Positions 49,421 through 58,028 of a stretch of DNA of 64,000 nucleotides are shown here, piece by piece. This DNA is from an uncultured Clostridia bacterium (GTDB taxonomy: Bacteria > Bacillota > Clostridia > Christensenellales > UBA1242). Numbering within the stretch: the first letter of the stretch is position 1; the number at the start of each line of letters is the position of its first letter. The notes beneath the pieces were generated by a model, which made no database searches, had not been told where the DNA came from, and saw only the letters and a list, made by a program, of their open reading frames with translations. A program made the position numbers and the translations under genes. The DNA lies in contig CALWPL010000005.1 in the NCBI GenBank assembly GCA_944383405.1, forward strand, positions 40,093 through 104,092, given 5' to 3'.

Positions 49421-51471
49421 GTGAAAAAGAAAATTTTTATGTTTGTTATGGCTTTTGCTATCATTCTGCCCGCTGCAATTTTATTAACTGCGTGCGGGGG
49501 GGAATAAAAATTACAGTGTGAGTATGACTGTTGATGGTCAATACATGTATTTAGATATGTTTGGCTTTGGAGATATATCATTTAAAAAAGATGACTTAAA
49601 AAATTCAGGTTTGAACCTGTATGGTTATGACATGTATGATTACAGCGAACTTACAGTTTTATTCAACGGCAAAGAAAATAGCGAATGGTTCTCTAAACAA
49701 GATAACTCTGGCAGTATGCAAAACGGACAAATTAGAGGTGAAACAATACAAATCGGGACTTTTATGCCTGCTAAAATAAACGAAGATGTTACCATAACCA
49801 TAACAGGAGTCAAGGAAAAAGAGGTTTCTTTCGCGTTTGTGCGTGCTGATGATGAAAGGCTTGGGGAAAATAAACTTGAACCAACTAATCAAGCAATTTT
49901 TGATGGGAATTACGAACAATATATTGAAAATTACTCAACAAAATTAAAAGAAAGCGATTATGAGTACTTTGGCACACATTACCCTGATGAAAATATCGCA
50001 AGTGCAACAAGCGGCGGTTACACCAGTGTTGAGTGGCTTTTTAAAGATGATAAAAATGTAATTTTATATGAAGATGAAGAAAATGAAGATAATAATGTAT
50101 ACAAACCTTATGAAATTAAGTATAATGCTTCAGAGTTTTTCAACAAATATCTTGTGACATATTATGCTTATATTACCCCTGATGGAATCTTTACAAATAA
50201 TTCAGATGGAAGCCCGATGGAAAATCTTCCAGACGGAACTAAAGAGTATAAATATCAAAAATATGTGTTTACTAATGGTGTTGTAAATCAATATAATTAT
50301 TATGACACATTAGGTATTTTTGAAATATTATCAGACAAAAAATATGGTTATTATGATGGTGTTAAAATAAAAAATTATAAATATAATTTTGACAATTACG
50401 GCAGTAGTGATGGCATTTTAGATAATTATGGTAATATTGTTAGCAATGTATACAAGCCAATAAATAAAGATAATATAACTGTTGAGCAGTTGCGTAAACA
50501 AAGCAATTTGGTTTTTGAACTATACGAGAAAAATCTTTTTGTTTTTGATTTTTAAATATGGAAGTTAAAGGCAAATATGTGTTAATTTCTAATGTTGATG
50601 CCGCCCTTACAACCGACTTTAATGATGGACAATTTGGCGGTAGTTTTGGAAACCAGCTAGCTGATATAGGCAAGGTTGACACTAAATCCACATTCTATAT
50701 AATAAATCTACCAAATAAACTTGATGGTGTATCCGGAATAGACTTTTCAAGTGCTGAAATCTATGTCAATGGCACAAAACTTGAAGGTGCACTTGGTGGA
50801 TACGAATATGTCCCTGCCAACACCGAAACTGGAACAGAAGAATATTTTGAATGTTATATAAATGCAGGTGTTGTTGAAGTTGACTTCTACTCAAAAGAAA
50901 AATTATTGAATAATGATTTAATGTTAGACAATGAAAGAGAAAAATTTGAAATAACAATTCAAATATAAATTTTGATAATGCAACAGGCTTGTCAAAAATA
51001 AAAGTAACAGACAGCACTCAATCAAACCTGCCTACAATCACTTCTGTAACAAATGATGATACATTGTTAAATACAGTATATAGTTAGAACGAAAATAAAA
51101 CCATTTATGGCTATGTGCAAACAGGAACGGAAAATAATTCAAATAAAATTATAGTTGAGTTTAATCCGTTTGGCAGACTTGACACCACACCAAAAGTGTC
51201 AATCAAGAAAGGTAGTGATTTAAAAGAAATTGATATAATGGCACAAATTCAGAAAGGCTTGGCAGGCGCAAATTCACTACAAGATTTTAGTGATGAGCAA
51301 GATGAATTTAATTCTTATAGATATATAAGCTGGACGGAAAATGGATATGAAATTAAAGTAGAATTTTATCAAGTTGAAATTGGCATTCAAAGTCTTTCGA
51401 CAATACGCATAACATCGCAACTTGATACAACTTATTCTGATTGGCTGGAATTTAATTGTGAATATGTGTAA
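49421..51471 (+). pseudogene. Broken surface lipoprotein gene
   Basis: A GTG start behind AGGAGG opens a perfect lipoprotein signal peptide ending in LLTAC (lipobox), but it stops after 28 codons. A run of seven Gs (49496-49502) sits right after the cysteine; with six Gs the frame would join the next 350 codons (from 49503 to 50555). That frame stops at a T5 run (50549-50553), where one more T would continue it into 50558-50968. One more A near 50961 would then lead into the frame ending at 51471, which also has an in-frame TAG at 51085. The whole would be a lipoprotein of about 680 residues, beta-rich and acidic, of unknown function. Either it is decaying, or the G-run switches it, or some indels are sequencing errors. 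Confidence 0.75.
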
Positions 51472-51539
51472 TAACAATAAATGCAAATAAGACAATGTAT
51501 TACTCAAACTTAAAAAATCAGTAAGATTAGTTATTAAAA

Positions 51540-51571
51540 GAAAAGTGGAAACTGCTTCACTTTTCTTTTTT
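51540..51571 (+). terminator. Terminator after the lipoprotein remnant
   Basis: GAAAAGTG pairs with CACTTTTC, followed by TTTTTT. Confidence 0.75.
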
Positions 51572-51727
51572 GTTACGATCTTTTATATTAATTTATTTAT
51601 AAAAATTTTTTAAATTATTTTTCAGAAAACTGCCCAAAATGACCCCACGATTTGAATTTTTTTGTAGTTATATAAGTAGGTGGACAAATATCTTTGCAGA
51701 AGCAGAGATATTTTTTCTTATTAAATT

Positions 51728-51760
51728 TTCTCGCATTATCAAATGGTGATAATGCGAGAA
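51728..51760. repeat. Perfect 14-bp inverted repeat in the leader of the int operon
   Basis: TTCTCGCATTATCA and TGATAATGCGAGAA with a 5-nt loop. No T-run follows; instead a strong SD (AAAGGAGG) and an ATG directly followed by TAA (51790-51795) lie 15-35 bases downstream. It may be an operator or an RNA hairpin controlling integration genes. Confidence 0.6.
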
Positions 51761-51836
51761 TAGTAAAATCAGTTAAAAGGAGGTGTGAAATGTAAAATTA
51801 AATTTTAACTCAAAATCTAAAACTAAAAGGAGAAGA

Positions 51837-51881
51837 ATGTTGAAAATTTATCAAGATGTAAAGATTTTTAAGAGAATTTAG
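51837..51881 (+). CDS. Possible 14-codon leader peptide
   Basis: MLKIYQDVKIFKRI behind a good SD (AAAAGGAGAAG). It lies in the 675-base gap before the excisionase gene together with the inverted repeat, a small AAGTGGG/CCCACTT hairpin (52009-52025) and a CRP/Fnr-like palindrome. No longer frame fits in this gap. Confidence 0.35.
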   Translation: MLKIYQDVKIFKRI

Positions 51882-52033
51882 AAGAAGCAGGATAAGAAAT
51901 GGAATCAAAATTTTGTTGGAGAGCCCTAAAAACCTTATAAATAAAGGACTTTTTTGACTCACCCCAAAATCTCAATATTTCATTTTTGATTCATTTCACA
52001 TTTTGCACAAGTGGGACGCCCACTTTGCCTTTT

Positions 52034-52049
52034 TGTGATTTAAATCACA
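52034..52049. promoter_or_regulatory. CRP/Fnr-type palindrome
   Basis: TGTGATTTAAATCACA, a perfect 16-bp palindrome equal to the TGTGA-N6-TCACA consensus of CRP/Fnr proteins, about 100 bases before the excisionase start. Confidence 0.55.
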
Positions 52050-52146
52050 GTTTAGAAAGTTGTATAGAAAATTAAAAATAGAAAGAAATGAATAGAAATT
52101 TTTAATTAAACATAGAAAAGAAATTTTAATTTTCAGGAGGACTTAA

Positions 52147-52401
52147 ATGAATAATTCAATAAACTTGAACGAACTTATACAAAGCGAAGTGAATAGAATT
52201 TCTTTAAAATATGGCAAAGATTTTTTAGACTGTGAGGACCTTATCAAAATCACTGGGCTTGGTAGAGATAATGTGCGAAACCTTATGCGAAGTAAAGCTT
52301 TTCCAACAACAAAAGTCGGAAAAAGACAAGTTGTAAGTGTGTTAAATTTTGTGACTTGGCTTACTTTCAACAATGCTCAAAGCGAGGTGCAAAATGGCTA
52401 A
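52147..52401 (+). CDS. xis: Excisionase-like helix-turn-helix protein
   Basis: 84 residues. The second half is a winged-helix excisionase/HTH_17 type domain: DCEDLIKITGLGRDNVRNLMRSKAFPTTKVGKRQVVSVLNFVTWL. Such proteins bend the attachment site and turn the integrase towards excision. SD CAGGAGGAC is excellent. Its stop overlaps the integrase start (ATGGCTAA), implying coupled translation. Confidence 0.82.
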   Translation: MNNSINLNELIQSEVNRISLKYGKDFLDCEDLIKITGLGRDNVRNLMRSKAFPTTKVGKRQVVSVLNFVTWLTFNNAQSEVQNG

Positions 52402-53725
52402 AAAGAAAGTTTTATCAAAAACTCGCCGTGGCAATAAAGAAGGCAGTATATTCCAAAGAAAAGACGGACGATGGGTCGGTGCTGCAACTGTCGGTTATGA
52501 TGAGAATGGCAAAGTCAAAAGAAAATTTATTTATGGCAAAACAAGAATGGAAGTTGCTGATAAACTTGTGGCATTGACCAACCGAATTGAAAATCAAAAT
52601 TTTGAATATGTTGACAAAAACAATCTCGCAAAATTGATGAACGAATGGTTATTGGTTTTTAAGAAAAATCAAGTTTCGCCACGAACTTTTGAAGGTGTTT
52701 ATAGTAAATATAAATTGCATATTGAACCTAAAATTGGCAATATGAAAATTGATGAAATAACCCCTATAGTAATACAAAAAATTCTCAACCAAATGATTGA
52801 TGATGGTTTTAGTTTAGATGTTGTTAGAAAAACAAAAGTTGTTTTCAATCAATTTTTTGACTATGCTGTTGAGCACGGTTTTGTGGCGAACAATCCAACA
52901 CATTTAACAAAAGTTAAAAGCAATGAAAGAAAGATTTATGACAGTGAAAATCGATATAAGGCGCTACCGCCAGAAATAAGAGATAAGTTTTTAACTTGTC
53001 TAAATGAGCACACTTTTTTAAAACCACTATGCCTTTGTATGATGCTTGCAGGTTTGCGAACTGGTGAAACCCTTGCACTTCGTTGGAAGGATATTGACTT
53101 TCAAAATAAAACAATAAATGTCGAGCGTGCCATAACAGTTGTGCCTAAGTTTGATAGCAATGGAAAAGTTATAGAACGAAAAACAGTTATCAGCGACACA
53201 AAGACAACTTGCTCAAAAAGAGTTGTGCCTATGCCCGACCTTTTAATTCAAACTTTGCAAGATTACAAAATAAGTCAGGACATCAATGGAGATGAACACA
53301 ACATCAATCTCACAAGCGAAAATTCTCTTGTGTTTTGCAATAACGATGGCACTGTTAGAACCTACTATGGCACAAAGAAAATCTTTTATAGATTTCTTGA
53401 AAAATATGGACTTGATAAATATAATATTCATTTCCACACATTAAGACATACTTTCTCAAATATGTTATTTGAAGCAGACCAAAACCCAAAAGTTATTCAA
53501 GCACTCTTAGGACACAAGTCGGTTAAGACAACAATCACGACATATAATTCAGTTGACAAATCTTACTTTCAAAAGGCAACGGATGTTATAAATAAAAATT
53601 TCAAAGTTGAAGAAAGTAAAACAAGTCCAAAAGATATGGAAGATGATGAACTTGACGAAGAACTTGAAAAACTGTTAAGAAAAAAACAAGCCAGACGGAA
53701 AAGAAATGAAGATTTTGAAATGTAA
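52394..53725 (+). CDS. int: Tyrosine integrase, Tn916/ICE type
   Basis: 443 residues. The first about 60 residues form a basic arm-binding domain (GSIFQRKDGRWVGAATVGYDENGKVKRKFIYGKTRMEVADKL); the SAM-like core-binding domain follows (about 70-160). The catalytic domain has all expected residues: Arg in LAGLRTGETLALRW, HTLRHTFSNML (His, Arg, His), GHKSVKTTITTY with the second His and the nucleophilic Tyr. The C-terminus is highly charged. The ATG at 52394 has GAGGTG in front and overlaps xis; an ATG at 52373 inside xis lacks an SD. It should act on the tRNA-Ile core sites at 47487 and 55694. Confidence 0.93.
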   Translation: MAKKKVLSKTRRGNKEGSIFQRKDGRWVGAATVGYDENGKVKRKFIYGKTRMEVADKLVALTNRIENQNFEYVDKNNLAKLMNEWLLVFKKNQVSPRTFEGVYSKYKLHIEPKIGNMKIDEITPIVIQKILNQMIDDGFSLDVVRKTKVVFNQFFDYAVEHGFVANNPTHLTKVKSNERKIYDSENRYKALPPEIRDKFLTCLNEHTFLKPLCLCMMLAGLRTGETLALRWKDIDFQNKTINVERAITVVPKFDSNGKVIERKTVISDTKTTCSKRVVPMPDLLIQTLQDYKISQDINGDEHNINLTSENSLVFCNNDGTVRTYYGTKKIFYRFLEKYGLDKYNIHFHTLRHTFSNMLFEADQNPKVIQALLGHKSVKTTITTYNSVDKSYFQKATDVINKNFKVEESKTSPKDMEDDELDEELEKLLRKKQARRKRNEDFEM

Positions 53726-53777
53726 AAGTTGGCATATAAGTGTTGACTTTCAATAATTCTATGATAGAATGAAAAAG

Positions 53778-53809
53778 AGGTTGAGAAACTTATGTTTCTC
53801 AACCTTTTG
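53778..53809 (+). terminator. Strong terminator after int
   Basis: AGGTTGAGAAAC with GTTTCTCAACCT, 4-nt loop, then TTT. Confidence 0.88.
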
Positions 53810-53827
53810 CATTAAAAGGAGAAAATT

Positions 53828-54481
53828 ATGAAATTTGAAAGTTTATGGAATGGTTATAAATTCCCAAGATGTGAAAATTGTAAAAAAGACTGCCAAGGAC
53901 ATTTAGATTATGGAAACTTGTGCTCAAATCTAAATTATTTAAAAGATTATGCCGAAGTGAATTATGAGAAAAATAAAGAGAGTTTTAATTCGCTTAAAAG
54001 ATTAACAACAAACAATAAATTAAATATCTTTTCTTTTGGTTGTGGACTTGGATTTGATTACATTGGAGCAAATGAAATTTTTGGAAACAATTTTAATTAC
54101 TATGGTATAGATGAAAGCGATTGGGTAATTAAAAAGACAAATACTTATAAAAATTTTACACCTAAATTGCCTAAAACAATTAGTTATGATGATGGCATGT
54201 TTTTATTAAATATAACAAAAGAAAATCCTGTAATTTGTTTTTTTAATTCACTATTTACAATTTCAAATAATTCCAACTTAAAAGAAGATTTAGTTAAAGC
54301 ATTGGAGAATAAAAATAATTTTTACATTATTTGTGATTACACAATAAATAATAATTATCACATGCCAAAAGAAGAAATGGATTTTTTAAAAAGTTTAAAA
54401 AGAAAATTAAATTCTTTTCATTATAATAGTTTTGAAATTTTAGATGGAAAAGGTATAATATTAAGTGGAAAAAGAAAATAA
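53828..54481 (+). CDS. SAM-methyltransferase-like cargo protein with Cys-rich start
   Basis: 217 residues. The start has a CENCKKDC...C cluster that could bind zinc or an iron-sulfur centre. A class I methyltransferase-like core follows: motif I IFSFGCGLGFDYIGA (about 67-81), an acidic residue after the second strand in YYGIDESDW (about 93-101), and a motif IV-like VICFFNSLF. No target-recognition part is apparent. It has SD AAAGGAG and ends 12 bases before the DUF1848 gene, so the two form one operon placed after the int terminator. Function unknown. Confidence 0.6.
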   Translation: MKFESLWNGYKFPRCENCKKDCQGHLDYGNLCSNLNYLKDYAEVNYEKNKESFNSLKRLTTNNKLNIFSFGCGLGFDYIGANEIFGNNFNYYGIDESDWVIKKTNTYKNFTPKLPKTISYDDGMFLLNITKENPVICFFNSLFTISNNSNLKEDLVKALENKNNFYIICDYTINNNYHMPKEEMDFLKSLKRKLNSFHYNSFEILDGKGIILSGKRK

Positions 54482-54493
54482 GTTGGAGTTTAT

Positions 54494-55429
54494 ATGATTT
54501 TAAGTGTTTCTAGACGAACCGACATCCCTGCGTTTTATAGTGATTGGTTTTTTAAGCAGTTGGACCAAGGTTTTGTTTTGGTGCCAAATCCTATTGCTCG
54601 CGATAAAATTGCCAAAATAGAGCTAAAACCATTAAAAATTGAAAATGTTGAAACAAATTTACTCGGAGAAAAGAAAGTTGAAACGGCAGGCAATATTGAA
54701 GGAATCGTTTTTTGGACAAAGAATCCAAAGCCTATGTTAGAGAAACTTGACAAATTAAGAGAATTTAAATATTATTTTCTTTACACTCTCAACGCATATC
54801 CAAAAGAAATCGAAGCAAATCTTCCACTGCTTGAAGAGAGAATTGAAAGTTTCAAAATCCTTTCAAAATTTTGTCCTGTTATTTGGAGATATGACCCAAT
54901 TCTTATCACTGATGGAATTGACGAAAATTGGCATATTGAAAAGTTTGAATATTTGGCAAAGGAATTAAAGGAATATACCAAACATTGCAAAATTAGTTTT
55001 TTGATTGAAAGTTATAAGGGCTGTGATAAAAATTTGCATAAACCAAATGAACAGCAAAAAGACAAAATTTTGTCTGCCATTTCTAAAATTGCCAAAGAAA
55101 ATGGAATTCAAATTGAGGCGTGTGCCGAAAATGACTACTCAAAATATGGCATTGTTCCAAGTAAGTGCATAGATGGAGAAATTTTTGAGAAACTTTTAAC
55201 TGAAAAATATAAAGATTTGAGTCTTCAAGTCAAACGCAAAAATAACAAACTTGATGGGCAACGCAAAAATTGCCTTTGTATGCCGTCAGTTGACATAGGG
55301 CAGTATGACACTTGCTTTCACGACTGCAGATATTGTTATGCAAAAAAATCTTCTCAAAAGTCAATGAGAGACAAACCTGTCGGCACTATTTACGAAAGGA
55401 AAACCGAGCTTGAATTTGAGTATAAGTAA
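54494..55429 (+). CDS. DUF1848 family protein
   Basis: 311 residues that match DUF1848: the start ILSVSRRTDIPAFYSDWFFKQL, VFWTKNPKPM, VIWRYDPILIT, and the C-terminal cysteine cluster CLCMPSVDIGQYDTCFHDCRYCYAKKS (about 276-302), which suggests an iron-sulfur cluster. The family looks related to radical-SAM-type barrels and has no settled reaction. Co-transcribed with the methyltransferase-like gene. GGAG lies 9-10 bases before the ATG. Confidence 0.82.
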   Translation: MILSVSRRTDIPAFYSDWFFKQLDQGFVLVPNPIARDKIAKIELKPLKIENVETNLLGEKKVETAGNIEGIVFWTKNPKPMLEKLDKLREFKYYFLYTLNAYPKEIEANLPLLEERIESFKILSKFCPVIWRYDPILITDGIDENWHIEKFEYLAKELKEYTKHCKISFLIESYKGCDKNLHKPNEQQKDKILSAISKIAKENGIQIEACAENDYSKYGIVPSKCIDGEIFEKLLTEKYKDLSLQVKRKNNKLDGQRKNCLCMPSVDIGQYDTCFHDCRYCYAKKSSQKSMRDKPVGTIYERKTELEFEYK

Positions 55430-55492
55430 TGCTATGAAAAACTTTTAAAAGAAAAATATGTATAAATAAAATAAAAAAATTTATATGTAAAG

Positions 55493-55645
55493 TTTGACAT
55501 CAATTTTGACATCAAATAACACATTTTTAGATAGTTTTAAATAGAATTAGACCGAAAGTAAAAATTTCACACTTTCGGTCTTTTTTATTGGTTAAATTTA
55601 ATAGAAAAATATTTGATGTCAAAAGACGCATTAAATGATGTCAAA
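55493..55645. promoter_or_regulatory. Right arm-type repeats of element 1
   Basis: TTTGACATCA at 55493-55502 and 55505-55514, TGATGTCAAA at 55614-55623 and 55636-55645. They match the left-end set. Confidence 0.65.
55550..55586 (+). terminator. Terminator of the DUF1848 operon
   Basis: 10-bp stem GACCGAAAGT with ACTTTCGGTC followed by six Ts. Confidence 0.9.
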
Positions 55646-55664
55646 ACATTATAAAAGCATAATA

Positions 55665-55689
55665 AAAACCCCGATAAAATCGGGGTTTT
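55665..55689 (-). terminator. Terminator of tRNA remnant B
   Basis: AAAACCCCGAT with ATCGGGGTTTT, 3-nt loop; on the minus strand it directly follows the tRNA CCA end and ends in a T-run. Works in both directions. Confidence 0.85.
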
Positions 55690-55693
55690 AGGC

Positions 55694-55731
55694 TGGTAGG
55701 ATTGAGTGGACTCGAACCACCGACCCCCACC
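55694..55731 (-). other. Attachment-site copy B: tRNA-Ile 3' part
   Basis: From the anticodon-stem 3' strand to CCA it is identical to copy C (38 bases). Homology stops just before the anticodon loop, where GCGTTCGTACGC, a small hairpin, replaces TTATCAG. No 5' half follows. Confidence 0.75.
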
Positions 55732-55788
55732 GCGTTCGTACGCAGTCTATTGTTAATATGTGCCTTTTAGGCACATAGTGTAACACAT

Positions 55789-55954
55789 TTGACTGCTACT
55801 CACTTAACCCCACAAATAGTTTTTATTTGTGGGGACCCCAAAAGAAAGGGAACACCCTGATACAAAACGAAGTTTTGTGTGTTGTATAAACAACACAAGG
55901 TGGGAAAATTAAAAAAAACTAGTAAAAAATTCTTACTAGTTTTAAATTTGGTAG
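55789..55954. repeat. Structured repeat R1, copy 2
   Basis: Same four hairpins as copy 1. Differences are G to A at 55807, a shortened G/A run after GGTGGG, and changes in the loop of the last hairpin. A separate 9-bp hairpin TATGTGCCT/AGGCACATA lies at 55757-55777 between copy B and R1. The right edge, GGTAG followed by CCCCACC (55950-55961), looks like a tRNA 3' part that has lost about 25 internal bases. The rest up to 56203 holds a TTTGTTAT/ATAACAAA hairpin (55998-56021) and ATCAT/ATGAT half-sites. Confidence 0.8.
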
Positions 55955-56203
55955 CCCCACCGTTTGTTCACTCGGAATTCAAAATACGGTAAAACCTTTT
56001 GTTATTTTTGATAATAACAAACTTTTATCATATTTATCAAATGATATGCAACACTTTGATAAAAAACAAATTCTTTGGGCATTCTTTGTTTTGCGTTCAG
56101 TAGTTGCGAGGACTGACTTGCGAGTTCGCTAAAATTTTATACTTGATTATAAGGTTGTCGTCAAAGGGGTAGAAAATTTGATTTATAAGTTTAGGAGTTA
56201 ATT

Positions 56204-56884
56204 ATGAGTATTGAAAACAATACCGTTAGGAAACGAGGAGTTAGTATTATCAGCCGAGAGGCTGTAATGAATAGAAAACAATTTTTTGAAAAAAAGAAAA
56301 TATATTGGGAACAATTTGAAAAGAAGATAGGACTTCACAAAATAGTTAAAAACGCTTTACTTAATTTGCAAGAGCCAACAGCAGAGTTTTTGGTCGTTCC
56401 TCGACCACTGGAAAAATTCTTTTTACTTTATCTAAACAAATTTTTTCCTAGTCAACAGAACAAGCAATGTGCTTTGAATGTGGCTCGGGTTTTTGCTTTA
56501 CTATCTCATCAATATTATCTCTCTGCTGAAAAGTTTAATATGAAAGTATCTTTTTTTGTGTCGCCTAGCATTTGGGAAAAGTGGTTAATTGGAAGAAAAG
56601 CAAAAAAAACGAGTATTAAAATTTTGGAAGAAATGGGGTTGATTACCAAATATCGTTTTAATCGCAACAAGAACGCACCAGCAGAAGAATCTAGGTTTGT
56701 CATTATGTATCAATTTAATTTGCAAAAAGTAAAATGGCTTTATGCTTGCGTTAAAACTTTAATTGCTTTAGAACAGAAAACATCGTGTGAAGACCAAAGA
56801 GTTGTAAACAAATATGAAGAAATAACGGAAGACATTTTTGGTTATATTGAAAAAGTTGAGGACGAGGAAAAATATTTATTTTAG
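56204..56884 (+). CDS. Unknown element protein, possible winged helix
   Basis: 226 residues, not recognised. Basic N-terminus, then a mixed helical part. A winged-helix-like stretch lies at about 125-170 (SIWEKWLIGRKAKKTSIKILEEMGLITKYRFNRNK), where an arginine/lysine helix precedes a typical EMGLI turn and beta hairpin. Plasmid and element initiator or regulator proteins have such domains. SD TTAGGAG is good. It shares a terminator with the convergent nuclease operon. Confidence 0.6.
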   Translation: MSIENNTVRKRGVSIISREAVMNRKQFFEKKKIYWEQFEKKIGLHKIVKNALLNLQEPTAEFLVVPRPLEKFFLLYLNKFFPSQQNKQCALNVARVFALLSHQYYLSAEKFNMKVSFFVSPSIWEKWLIGRKAKKTSIKILEEMGLITKYRFNRNKNAPAEESRFVIMYQFNLQKVKWLYACVKTLIALEQKTSCEDQRVVNKYEEITEDIFGYIEKVEDEEKYLF

Positions 56885-56922
56885 TTTGTTCCTCTTGACA
56901 TTTATATTGGTTTAAGAGTTAA

Positions 56923-56952
56923 AAAGGAGTGGTCTTTACTGACCACTCCTTT
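56923..56952. terminator. Strong bidirectional terminator
   Basis: AAAGGAGTGGTC with GACCACTCCTTT, 12-bp perfect stem, 6-nt loop. On the minus strand TTTTT follows. Shared by the convergent gene at 56204 and the nuclease operon. Confidence 0.88.
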
Positions 56953-57040
56953 GAGTTATAGTTCGTATGTGTTTTGTTAAAACTGACACACTGCGTTATA
57001 CGGGCTGACAATTCTTTGTTTTATGCTTTTTAATATCAGT

Positions 57041-57580
57041 TTAATTTACTTCTTGCATAAATCTTAATTCGGTGCGAACAGCATAAAAAATGCTTTCGCT
57101 TTTATGCTTTCCCGTTTCAACAACAAGTTTTATTGGGTTTGTGTCATTCACTTTCAAAAAGAGAATTTGTAGTTTTTGCTCGGGTGTAAAATTTGAATAA
57201 ACTTTTGAAATCAACGAATTGTTTTCAGTTGTGAACAACACAAGCATTTTGAGGCTGTTTGCTTTTGAAAATTCATTTAATTCTAAAAGCAATTCAAAAA
57301 GTTTTTCGCTGTCAAATATATTTGAAATTTTATCTAAATCTATTACAAATAAATCTATTTTTGCCAGGTGTTCAGTTTTATGTTGTGTTAGTATTTTTTT
57401 AACTTTATTTATCCCTTCGCTTGGCTTTTCTGCATTAAAACACTCATAATTCTCAAAATGGTAACAACAAATATTGCTAGCAAGGTCGCCACAAATTTCA
57501 TTGTTCTCACCGAAAATTACCGAAACATTTGCAGAATCAACAAGTTTGAAAGTGTTAGGCAAAGAATATTTTAATGACAT
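57041..57580 (-). CDS. Unknown protein, possible degenerate RecA-like core
   Basis: 179 residues, last gene of the nuclease operon. A strand ending in acids, IDLFVIDLDKI (about 96-106), then a helix and LKMLVLFTTENNS, recalls the Walker B half of KaiC/DnaB-like ATPases. There is no Walker A P-loop; GENNEICG (25-32) sits where one could have been. ATP binding is therefore doubtful. SD AAGGAGG is strong. Function unknown. Confidence 0.6.
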   Translation of the reverse strand: MSLKYSLPNTFKLVDSANVSVIFGENNEICGDLASNICCYHFENYECFNAEKPSEGINKVKKILTQHKTEHLAKIDLFVIDLDKISNIFDSEKLFELLLELNEFSKANSLKMLVLFTTENNSLISKVYSNFTPEQKLQILFLKVNDTNPIKLVVETGKHKSESIFYAVRTELRFMQEVN

Positions 57581-57638
57581 AATTTTACCTCCTTAATTTT
57601 GCTAGAAAAAGAGTGGCAAACTTGACTACTCTTTAAAT

Positions 57639-58028
57639 TTACATTTTACTTAAAATGTTTTTCTTTTCTTTTTCATATTCTTCTTTTGATATAACGCCTC
57701 TATTTTGCAAATCATTCAAATATGTTAATTGTTCTGTCGTGCTTTGTTTTGGGCTTTCATTTTCTAAGTGGCTGTTTATTTTTTCTAACTCACAAACTTT
57801 CAAAATATGAACTATCAAAAACGAAATAAAGGTGCTAAAACTAAGTAAAACAGTGGCTGATGCAATATATAAGTATATTGCATCTTGTTCGTGGTTCACG
57901 CTAAGAATAATGCCAACACATAACAAGCCTACGCTAACAAATAATGTTAAAGCAAACAAAATGATAATTGTTGTTTCAACAAACTTTCGTGAAATTATGC
58001 GATTGCTAGGTTGCCCGTTATTACTCAT
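57639..58028 (-). CDS. Membrane protein with C-terminal SHOCT domain
   Basis: 129 residues: two helices (about 17-40 and 48-70), a linker, and a SHOCT domain at the end (LTYLNDLQNRGVISKEEYEKEKKNIL). SHOCT domains are short oligomerisation units. Its ATG overlaps the stop of the preceding SHOCT gene by four bases (ATGA), so the two are coupled. Confidence 0.75.
   Translation of the reverse strand: MSNNGQPSNRIISRKFVETTIIILFALTLFVSVGLLCVGIILSVNHEQDAIYLYIASATVLLSFSTFISFLIVHILKVCELEKINSHLENESPKQSTTEQLTYLNDLQNRGVISKEEYEKEKKNILSKM

Larger units (their letters stand above)
47534..55731 (+). mobile_element. Integrative element 1 (about 8.2 kb)
   Basis: Lies between tRNA-Ile 3'-half copies A and B in the same orientation. 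It carries excisionase and a Tn916-type integrase, and GATGTC repeats near both ends (four left, four right) of the kind integrases bind with their arm domain. Cargo: a BRO protein, a membrane protein, a broken lipoprotein gene, and a methyltransferase/DUF1848 pair. I see no conjugation, relaxase or replication gene, so it would depend on a helper or only integrate and excise. Confidence 0.75.
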
